DNA of 64,000 bases, from the NCBI RefSeq assembly GCF_002250625.1, contig NZ_NMVQ01000034.1, positions 124,001 to 188,000 on the forward strand, read 5' to 3'. The DNA comes from Enemella dayhoffiae. GTDB taxonomy: Bacteria; Actinomycetota; Actinomycetes; Propionibacteriales; Propionibacteriaceae. Both the position numbers and the translations under genes were made by a program. The notes under the pieces are model-generated. The model had not been told where the DNA came from and ran no database searches. It saw only the letters and a list, made by a program, of their open reading frames with translations. This document shows positions 36,306 through 42,706 of this stretch, piece by piece (position 1 is the first letter of the stretch; each line of letters starts with the position of its first letter).

Positions 36306-36893
36306 TCACAGGCCAAAAGCGCCTCCTTGGACAAGGATCACGACGCCCAAGATGATCAGGACGAGTGGGAACAGGATGTGTTCGGACTTCTCGAGGGCCT
36401 CGTCGATGCCCGGCCGGGTGGCCACGAACTTCGCAATGGCCACGAGGACTGCGACGAACAGCAGGAAGACTGCGCAGTAGGTCAGGATGCTGGCTGGACT
36501 GACACTGAGGAAGACGGGGACGTAGACACCGATGTTGTCCCCGCCATTGGCGAAGGTCACAGCCGCGACGGTCAACGGCGCGACCTTCTTGCGGTCATCG
36601 AGCTCGTCATCGTCCTCGCCCTGCCATGCCTCCCACGCGGCGCGAAGCCCCAAGAGCAGGGGGATCAGACCGAAGTAGGGGATGGCGGATTCCGGCAGGG
36701 CCAGGCTCGCGCCCCAAGTAATCAGGAGAGCCGCGCCAAGGATGCCCAGGAATCCCAGGTACTGACCCACGACGATGCGTCGCGTGGTTCCTGCGCGGCC
36801 AGCGCCACGAGCGAAGAACAGCGACAACACGATGACGTCGTCGATGTTGGTCGCGACGAACAGGCCGACGGCCTGGATCATGGTGGCCAACAT
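36306..36893 (-). CDS. cadD: CadD-family cadmium resistance transporter
   Basis: A 195-residue membrane protein with five or six helices of the CadD type: an N-terminal GLFVATNIDDVIVLSLFFARG motif with paired acids in the membrane, the repeat VTFANGGDNIGVYVPVF, and an acidic cytosolic loop (GEDDDELDDRKK). It should export Cd. Its ATG overlaps the cmtR stop by one base (TGATG), so sensor and transporter are translated together. It lies inside the IS21 ends. Confidence 0.88.
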   Translation of the reverse strand: MLATMIQAVGLFVATNIDDVIVLSLFFARGAGRAGTTRRIVVGQYLGFLGILGAALLITWGASLALPESAIPYFGLIPLLLGLRAAWEAWQGEDDDELDDRKKVAPLTVAAVTFANGGDNIGVYVPVFLSVSPASILTYCAVFLLFVAVLVAIAKFVATRPGIDEALEKSEHILFPLVLIILGVVILVQGGAFGL

Positions 36894-37243
36894 CAGCGGA
36901 CCTCCCGGCAGGCGCTATCGCTGCAGGCCGGATCGAGACAGGGTGCGGCGTCGTTCACGGCCAGTGTCACCTCGACCAGCGAAGTGAGAGCGTCGCGCAG
37001 GTGATGATCGGCGATGTCGTAGCGGACCTTGCGCCCCTGCATCTCGGCCACGACAATGCCGCAGTCACGCAGGCAGGCCAGATGGTTCGACACGTTCGAC
37101 CGGGTCAGGTCCAGACTCTGGGCGAGTTCGGCGGGATACGAGGGCGCATCCAGCAGGCTCAACAGGATGCGCGCTCTGGTGGGGTCAGCCAGGGCCCGTC
37201 CGATGCGGTTCAGGGCGTCAAGACGCGAAGCAATGGTCAGCAT
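36893..37243 (-). CDS. cmtR: CmtR-type Cd(II)/Pb(II)-sensing ArsR-family repressor
   Basis: A 116-residue winged-helix repressor. The DNA-recognition part is LTRSNVSNHLACLRDCG and the metal ligands of mycobacterial CmtR are all present at the same places: C57 and C61 in helix 4 and C102 in the tail (further C107 and C112 are extra). Metal binding releases DNA. ATAGTA at 37251-37256 reads TACTAT seven bases before the ATG, so the mRNA is probably leaderless and the operator overlaps this -10. It controls itself and cadD. Confidence 0.93.
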   Translation of the reverse strand: MLTIASRLDALNRIGRALADPTRARILLSLLDAPSYPAELAQSLDLTRSNVSNHLACLRDCGIVVAEMQGRKVRYDIADHHLRDALTSLVEVTLAVNDAAPCLDPACSDSACREVR

Positions 37244-37334
37244 GTGCTGAATAGTACAGCAGCGGCTGACGTGTTGATGGGTGAGCCCTGGCGCGAGGCG
37301 GGGTGCCCCCAGCCACGCATCTTCTTCTCTGCCC

Positions 37335-38180
37335 CTAGTTGTTGCGGTCTTTGGTGAGGAGTTCTCGGCGGGCGCGGGTGCGGTAGGACTCGCCTGAGAG
37401 GGCGAGGACTTCGGCGTGGTGGACGAGGCGGTCGATCATGGCGGCGGCGATGACGTCGTCGGAGAAGGTTTCGCCCCAGCGGCCGAAGGGCAGGTTGCTG
37501 GTGACGATGATGGAGCCTTGTTCGTAGCGGGACGCGACGAGTTGGAAGAACAGGTTGGCTGCGTCGGCGTCGAAGGGCAGGTAGCCGACCTCGTCGACGA
37601 TGACCAGGCGGTACCGCTTGATCTTCTTGAGTTCGGCGTCGAGTTGCCCTGCCTGATGGGCGGTCTGGAGTCGGCTGATCCAGGCGCTGGCGGTGTCGAA
37701 CAGGACGCTGTGGCCGTTTTGCGCGGCCTTGATCCCCAGGCCGATCGCGAGGTGGGTCTTGCCGATGCCGGGCGGCCCGAGCAAGACCACGTTCTCGGCC
37801 TTCGACACGTAGGTGGAGGTGGCGAGGTGGGCGAGCAGGTCGCGGCGTAGGGACGGGAGGTGGTCGTAGTTGAAGTCCTCGAGGGTCTTCATGGCTGGGA
37901 AGTGGGCGGTGCGGATCCGCATCATGGTGCCGGCGGCTTCCCGGTCGGCGGCTTGGCGTTCGAGGACGGCGGCGAGGTATTGCTCGTGGGACCAGCCCAG
38001 GTCGCGGGCCTGGTCGGCGATCTCGGACCAGGTCTTGGCGATGGTGGGCATCTTGAGCACGCGGGTGAGGAAGGCGAGCTGGGAGGCGATCCGTTCCCCG
38101 TCCTGACTGGTAGACGCTGTGAAGCCCGTGGTGGTGGTGGTGGTGGGCTGGGTGTTCGGGGCGGTGGTCTTGCTGGTCAT
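37335..38180 (-). CDS. istB: IS21-family helper ATPase IstB
   Basis: An AAA+ transposition regulator of 281 residues related to DnaC. It has a Thr-rich N-terminus, then the IstB N-domain, Walker A LLGPPGIGKTHLAIGLG, Walker B RLVIVDEVGYLPF, sensor IIVTSNLPFGRWGE and the C-terminal MIDRLVHHAEVLALSGESYR. It appears full length. The ATG overlaps the istA stop (ATGA). Confidence 0.96.
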   Translation of the reverse strand: MTSKTTAPNTQPTTTTTTGFTASTSQDGERIASQLAFLTRVLKMPTIAKTWSEIADQARDLGWSHEQYLAAVLERQAADREAAGTMMRIRTAHFPAMKTLEDFNYDHLPSLRRDLLAHLATSTYVSKAENVVLLGPPGIGKTHLAIGLGIKAAQNGHSVLFDTASAWISRLQTAHQAGQLDAELKKIKRYRLVIVDEVGYLPFDADAANLFFQLVASRYEQGSIIVTSNLPFGRWGETFSDDVIAAAMIDRLVHHAEVLALSGESYRTRARRELLTKDRNN

Positions 38181-39427
38181 GAGGCTCCTTGGTGGGTGTG
38201 GAAGTCGACGCCGAACAGGGCGTCGTAGTCGGGCAGGGCGCGGATCGCGACGACGTGTCCGTCGTCGTGGGCGCGGGTGGTCGGGGTGTGGCGGGCGCGC
38301 TGGTTGTAGGCGTGGCGCAGGTCGTGGGCGATGCGCTGGTGGGCGGGGTCGGTGATCGTCTGGCCCGTCGCCCAGCAGCGGGTGTGGAGCCCGACCAGGG
38401 CGTCGTCACACAGGATCCGGACCTGGTCGCCGGTGGTGGTCGCGGTCACGAACCGGCCGATCGCGCGCGGGTCCGCGGAGTAGTCGTTGCCGTCGACACG
38501 GATGTAGTAGTCGCGGGCGAGGCGGACTCGGTGGTGCAGACCCACGACGGGCGGCAAGGGTGGCAGGTCGAGCATCTCGGCCCGATCCGTGGTCCAGCGT
38601 TCGGTGGGGCTGGCCCCGAGGGCGCGGATACGGCGCTGGTTGGCGTGGGTGGCCAGCCAGTCGGTGATCTGGGTGTTGAAGTCGGCGGGGCTGGTGAAGA
38701 CCCGGCCGGGCAGGAAGGACGTTTCGAGGTAGCCGTTGCGGCGTTCGACCAGGCCCTTGAACTCCGGGTCGCGGGGCGGGGCGAGGTGGAGGCGGACACC
38801 CAGCGTGCCGGTGAACGCGGCGGCCTCGGCCGAGGGTTTGCCGGTGCCGCCGATCGCGGCTTCCCGATCCCACACCAGCGTTCGCGGGACGCGCCCCCAC
38901 TGGGTGAGGATGTGCCACATGCCGGCCAGGATGTCGCCGGCCTTGCGGGAACAGATCATCACCGCGCTGGTGTGGCGGGAGTAGCCGCAGGTCATGGTCA
39001 GCACCGGCAGGATCCGTTCGGTGCCGTGGCCGACGGGGATGGGTGTGGCGGGGAACCACAGGTCGCACTGGGCGAGTTCGCCGGGCTGGTAGGTGATCCG
39101 GTCGGTGGGGTCTGGTGGCTGGAAGTACGGGCGCAGGATGCGGATGCGGTCCTTGAGGATGGTCATGGAGTGGCCCCAGCCGATGCGTTCGGCGATCACG
39201 GTCGCGGGCATCGTCGGGTACTGCGCGAGGAGTTGGCGGATCTGTGTCTCGAACGGGTCGACCAGCGACCCGGACGGTGGGCGGTGGTACTGGGGTGGCC
39301 GGTCGGACTTGAGCGCGGCGGCGACGGTATTGCGGGAGATGCCCAGATGGCGGGCGATGGCGGCCTTCGAAAGGCCCTCAGCACGGTGCAGCCGACGGAT
39401 CTCGGCCCAGTCCTCCACAGTGATCAC
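38177..39427 (-). CDS. istA: IS21-family transposase IstA
   Basis: A DDE transposase of 416 residues. The N-terminal helix-turn-helix is WAEIRRLHRAEGLSKAAIARHLGISRNTVAAAL (9-41). The integrase core has the first acid in QCDLWFP, the second in VWDREAAIGG and the third in the GLVERRNGYLETSFLPGR segment. The C-terminal part has YIRVDGNDYSADPRAIGR. The start is the GTG at 39427, preceded by GGAGGAAC just inside the right terminal repeat. No frameshift is visible, so the element may still be active. Confidence 0.96.
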   Translation of the reverse strand: MITVEDWAEIRRLHRAEGLSKAAIARHLGISRNTVAAALKSDRPPQYHRPPSGSLVDPFETQIRQLLAQYPTMPATVIAERIGWGHSMTILKDRIRILRPYFQPPDPTDRITYQPGELAQCDLWFPATPIPVGHGTERILPVLTMTCGYSRHTSAVMICSRKAGDILAGMWHILTQWGRVPRTLVWDREAAIGGTGKPSAEAAAFTGTLGVRLHLAPPRDPEFKGLVERRNGYLETSFLPGRVFTSPADFNTQITDWLATHANQRRIRALGASPTERWTTDRAEMLDLPPLPPVVGLHHRVRLARDYYIRVDGNDYSADPRAIGRFVTATTTGDQVRILCDDALVGLHTRCWATGQTITDPAHQRIAHDLRHAYNQRARHTPTTRAHDDGHVVAIRALPDYDALFGVDFHTHQGAS

Positions 39428-39447
39428 CCCTGACAGGTTCCTCCGGG

Positions 39448-39499
39448 CTGCTCAGTTTTCGCCCGTCGTTTCCTGCATAGGTTTCACCCGTCGTCGACA
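39448..39499 (-). repeat. IS21 right terminal repeat (two 25-bp units)
   Basis: Inverted relative to 36231-36282. It contains CTGAGCAG and ATGCAGG units 25 bases apart and lies upstream of istA, so it probably also holds the istA promoter. Confidence 0.85.
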
Positions 39500-39504
39500 A
39501 TGCC

Positions 39505-40018
39505 ATAGAACCACCTCTCAGCACGTCGCGTCGACGCTCCTGCGTCGCCCCTGGACGACCCACTCGACACGCCCGCAGCACAGGCCATGTGACGTGTCCC
39601 GGCTTCCCGGACGGTCGGGGTTGGGTGGCTGTGATGTCGCTGCCTTCTCGTTGAGAGGATCAGCAGACCCGATCAGAGCCGATTGGGATAAGACGCGAAG
39701 GCGGTCAGGTCAGGGCGGCCGAAGCCGGCCGGCGGGGTAGCGTCGGCCACGTCGAGGTCTTTCAGATGGATGGCGTAGGAACCTCCATCGTCGGGAGATC
39801 TCGACGTCTACCTGCGGACCGACGCGCCCGGCCGACCTACACCCTCATCTGGGAAGAGCCAGATTCGCTTGTGACGCCTTTGAGCTCCGTGAGCCTGTCG
39901 TCCTTCGGTCCAGTCGCGGGTTCGAATCGTCCCCCTACTGTTCTTCCTGCCACTTTGGTGTGTCCGCGTTCGCGGGGCGTAACATGGAGATGTTCCCAGC
40001 GGGGCCTCGCTGCAACGA
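39505..40018. other. Island stretch without a gene
   Basis: Between the IS21 element and the GNAT gene. It holds the second copy of the 32-bp repeat (39812-39843) and a tRNA-T-arm-like scrap (GCGGGTTCGAATCGTCCCC at about 39916-39934). No open frame here shows a recognisable motif. Confidence 0.6.
39812..39843 (+). repeat. 32-bp direct repeat, copy 2
   Basis: Identical to 33598-33629; the two copies lie near opposite ends of the island, outside the IS21 element. Confidence 0.8.
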
Positions 40019-40558
40019 TCACCCTAAGATGGGGACGATCAATCCGTTGTTGCGGAGCGGACGCCATATCCAGACGCCACCGAATCGCCGGATGAGTTGC
40101 ACAGGTTCGTCGGTAGAGGGGGTTCGTAAAGTCAAGTCCGCCATCGTTAGGGCGAACCGCTGATCCAGAAAATAGGGCGCAACTTCTTGCGGTGACTCAC
40201 CAACGACGCAGTCGACCCCGGCGCTGATTGCGTTCTCAAGGACGGATTCCAGTAGTACCCGCCCGACCGAGCGGCGGCGGTACTCCTCACGTGTTGCGAT
40301 CTCGTCGATGTACCAAACGGCCTGCGACTGCGCTTCCGGAAGCGGCACGGTGGCGATGGTTGCGATGATCTCCTCGCCCAGTCGAGCTACGAGCCACAGC
40401 GATTGCTTCTTGTTGGCACCTGTGCCTTGTCGTTCGAGCCACCAACCGTCGGAGGCGACGGGGCCGCGTTCCGGCAGGGCCTCACGCGCGAGCTCGGCGC
40501 AGTCACGCGCGTAGTGCCGGCAGCCTGGCTCGATCTCAGCCAACAATCTGTGACTCAT
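40019..40558 (-). CDS. GNAT-family N-acetyltransferase
   Basis: A 179-residue acetyltransferase. The central beta strand and acetyl-CoA loop are WYIDEIATREEYRRRSVGRVLLESVLENAI (the R-x-x-S-V-G-R-V form of the R/Q-x-x-G-x-G/A motif). It starts at the ATG at 40558 with GGAGGTGAGG upstream. The substrate is unknown. It lies just inside the right edge of the island. Confidence 0.8.
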   Translation of the reverse strand: MSHRLLAEIEPGCRHYARDCAELAREALPERGPVASDGWWLERQGTGANKKQSLWLVARLGEEIIATIATVPLPEAQSQAVWYIDEIATREEYRRRSVGRVLLESVLENAISAGVDCVVGESPQEVAPYFLDQRFALTMADLTLRTPSTDEPVQLIRRFGGVWIWRPLRNNGLIVPILG

Positions 40559-40644
40559 AATCGACGCCTCACCTCCGCCATGGCCCGCTCTTTTACGCGC
40601 CAGTGAGGATCGACTGATCTGTTGGCAGGGATTTGCAGATAATC

Positions 40645-40656
40645 TCCCCGCTACCA
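40645..40656. repeat. Copy of the tRNA-fMet 3' end (putative attR)
   Basis: TCCCCGCTACCA, identical to 33174-33185. The terminator at 40665 follows, as it would after an intact tRNA. Confidence 0.6.
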
Positions 40657-40664
40657 AAGGCGAG

Positions 40665-40704
40665 AGGCCTCTGACCGGATCCAACATCTGGTCAGGGGCC
40701 TTTT
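40665..40704 (+). terminator. Intrinsic terminator at the right island edge
   Basis: A 12-bp stem (AGGCCTCTGACC with GGTCAGGGGCCT, one wobble), a 13-base loop and a TTTT run. It is probably the original terminator of tRNA-fMet before the insertion. Confidence 0.75.
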
Positions 40705-40838
40705 GCTTTGCCTGCTGGACAGGACACACGGACGGAAGGGCAGCCAGGCAGCCCGGTATGGTCGTCATCAGGGTCGACCAGCAGTCGCCTGGGTCGGCAC
40801 CGCTCCCCTTCCGCAGGTCCAACCAACAGGAGGACAGC

Positions 40839-41339
40839 ATGACCGAGCACACCCATCACGATGTCGATACCGAGGCCACCGCCCGGGTGCATGAGCTGAT
40901 CAAGGACCAGCACACCGCGATGCTCACCAATCGGAACGCCCAGGGACAGCTGGTGTCGCGGCCGATGGCCACCCAACAGACCGAGTTCGACGGCGACGTG
41001 TGGCTGTTCGCCGAGGATGGCTCCGAAAAGGTGCGGGAGCTGCAGGCCGATCCCCGGGTCAACCTCGCGTACACCAGGCAGGGCGCCTGGGTGTCCCTCT
41101 CCGGCACCGCCGACATCGTGCACGACCCGGCCAAGAACCGTGAGTTGTGGAACGACTTCGCACAGGCCTGGTTCCAGTGCGAGCCCGAGGACCCGAAGGT
41201 GGTGCTGATCCGGGTGCACAGCGAGTCCGCGGAATATTGGGACTCCCCCGGCAAGGCAGCCACCCTGTTCAGCATGGTCAAGGCCCGCGTCACCGGCCAG
41301 CGCCCCGACGTCGGGGACAACGACACCGTCGACCTCTGA
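40839..41339 (+). CDS. Pyridoxamine-5'-phosphate-oxidase-related (general-stress-26-like) protein
   Basis: A 166-residue split-barrel flavin-binding-type protein: ATARVHELIKDQHTAMLTNRN, GQLVSRPMATQQTEFDGDVWLFAEDGSEKVRELQADPRVNLAY split across residues 34-76, and VSLSGTADIVHDPAKNRELW. It belongs to the general stress protein 26 / YzzA type, which binds FMN or FAD; the reaction is unknown. The ATG has an excellent AGGAGGACAG site. Confidence 0.87.
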   Translation: MTEHTHHDVDTEATARVHELIKDQHTAMLTNRNAQGQLVSRPMATQQTEFDGDVWLFAEDGSEKVRELQADPRVNLAYTRQGAWVSLSGTADIVHDPAKNRELWNDFAQAWFQCEPEDPKVVLIRVHSESAEYWDSPGKAATLFSMVKARVTGQRPDVGDNDTVDL

Positions 41340-41980
41340 CAGACCAGCTGTTCTTCGGACCCATCGGTGTCAGGCATTTCGAGGACAGGACAGCCAGTCC
41401 AGGGTGGTTCAACATGGAGCCATCAGGTTGCGCACCACGTGATCACGGAAGTGCACTGAATCGGGGGGTGTGAAGGGCCCGCAGTCGGGGCTGCGGGCCC
41501 TTCCACATGAGGCGGCGTTCCGCCCTGTCCGGTAAGGCGAGCTGAGCCACCTGGTCCCTGGCACGCCTGGCCACCTCGACCGGCGAACTGATGGCGATCC
41601 GAGAGGCCACGCGAGACGACTACGTTCAGTTCGCGAGCGGCCAGACCCGGGCAGTTGCCCGGGCCTGACCGGTGCATCGCTTCCGGCACCTTCCCACAAC
41701 GCCGGTTCGAGCGAGGCCTCCGGCGCTCCCCTTGACGCCACTCGCCCTTCAGCTCATGGCGGTCGCGACCGGCGTTCTCGATGTCTGCCGACAGGCGAGG
41801 ATGGTGACGCAGTGTGTGGCCCAGGCCTCGACGACGACGCGTTCACGATCCGCTGACCGAACGCCCCACGACCGTCGTGACACGCTCTGGTCTGAACCAC
41901 ACCGCCGATGTCCCAGGCTGGGCGCAGCCATCGCACGGCAGGGCGCGAATAGTCCACTCGCGCCCTGCACCGCGAACAGA
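41340..41980. other. 640-bp stretch without a convincing gene
   Basis: Contains the terminator at 41472-41503. A 26-codon frame at 41590-41667 (MAIREATRDDYVQFASGQTR...) looks like the beginning of a GNAT-type protein cut short. Nothing else is recognisable. Confidence 0.55.
41472..41503. terminator. GC hairpin downstream of the PPOX-type gene
   Basis: A 13-bp perfect stem GAAGGGCCCGCAG/CTGCGGGCCCTTC with loop TCGGGG. Confidence 0.75.
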
Positions 41981-42688
41981 TCAGTTCAGCCGACGGATCC
42001 AATCCTCCTCGTCGGCGGCCAGGTCGAGATGACCGTCCCGCTGCGCCTCGCGAACGGCACCGAGTGCGTCGCCGACCGGACGGTGCAGCGCGGCGTACTT
42101 CCGGGCGATCCGGGAGAAGTAGGTGTTGACCGTCGCCAAGGTGATCACCTTGCCGGTCATGTGCCGCCCGATCGCCTTCTTCGGCACCCCCTGGGCCAGC
42201 AACCGCAGCACCTCGACCTCGCGCGGGGCGAGATCGGCGACCAGCTTCGGATCGTTGGCGAGCAGGTACGCCAATTCTCCGGTCACAGCGTACTCGCCCG
42301 CGGCCGCCAGCTCGATCGCCTCCAGCACGGCGTCCTCATCGTCGGACTTGAGCACCAGCCCGACCGCACCGGCCGCCATCGCCACCCGGATCGGCACCGG
42401 CTGCACCTGGGCGGTGTGCAGCACCACCTTGATGCCGCGTCTGGTCAACGTACGCACGGTCTCCTCCGGGTGCGGGTGGTCGGGCACCCGCAGGTCGAGC
42501 AGCACCACGTCGGCGTCCAGACCGTCGGCCATCAACTCTTTCACGCGCGCGGCCGCACGGGTCAGCACGACCTTGTCGGGATGCTCTCCCGCCAGTGCAC
42601 GCAGCCCGCGCAGGATGACGGGATGATCGTCCAGTGCCGCGACGCGGATCGGGTCGTGGAGGGTGGTCACCTTCGCATCCTCAGCCAT
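41981..42688 (-). CDS. LuxR/NarL-family response regulator
   Basis: A 235-residue regulator. The receiver domain (about 14-135) has the acidic pair D20/D21, phosphorylation site D65 in VVLLDLRVPD and the switch lysine in GLVLKSDD. The C-terminal helix-turn-helix (about 165-225) is LAPREVEVLRLLAQGVPKKAIGRHM followed by an unusual longer turn MTGKVITLATVNTYFSRIARKY. The ATG at 42688 was preferred to a TTG one codon earlier. It lies 18 bases after the histidine kinase stop, its obvious partner. Confidence 0.92.
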   Translation of the reverse strand: MAEDAKVTTLHDPIRVAALDDHPVILRGLRALAGEHPDKVVLTRAAARVKELMADGLDADVVLLDLRVPDHPHPEETVRTLTRRGIKVVLHTAQVQPVPIRVAMAAGAVGLVLKSDDEDAVLEAIELAAAGEYAVTGELAYLLANDPKLVADLAPREVEVLRLLAQGVPKKAIGRHMTGKVITLATVNTYFSRIARKYAALHRPVGDALGAVREAQRDGHLDLAADEEDWIRRLN

Positions 42689-42706
42689 CAACAGCGTCTC
42701 ACCCAG

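Larger units (their letters stand above)
36231..39499. mobile_element. IS21-family element carrying cmtR-cadD (3269 bp)
   Basis: The ends are 52-base inverted repeats (36231-36282 and 39448-39499, 41 of 52 identical), each holding two 25-base units ending in GAAAA-type CTGAGCAG. They begin TGTC and end GACA. The flanks carry a 5-base direct repeat, ATGCC, at 36226-36230 and 39500-39504, as expected for a target duplication in this family. Inside, all leftward, are istA, istB, cmtR and cadD. The usual IS21 is about 2.0-2.5 kb and carries only istAB; the extra kilobase is the metal cassette. Confidence 0.82.
33186..40656. mobile_element. Putative tRNA-fMet-associated island (decayed)
   Basis: Bounded on the left by the 3' end of tRNA-fMet and on the right by an exact 12-base copy of that end (40645-40656) followed at once by a strong terminator. 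The interior has lower GC than the flanks by eye, tRNA-like scraps, duplicated segments and a nested IS21 element. No integrase or excisionase gene is recognisable, so the element would be immobile now. Confidence 0.5.

Noticed and set aside
37272-37334. Left end of the IS21 element just after istB (TGTTGATGGGTGAGCC)
   Set aside because: Similarity to the right end is weak and lacks the 25-bp units; the end at 36231 has both units and a matching 5-bp target duplication.
41590-41667. A short GNAT-like gene
   Set aside because: Only 26 codons; too little for a fold, no clear ribosome site, and no downstream continuation in any frame.
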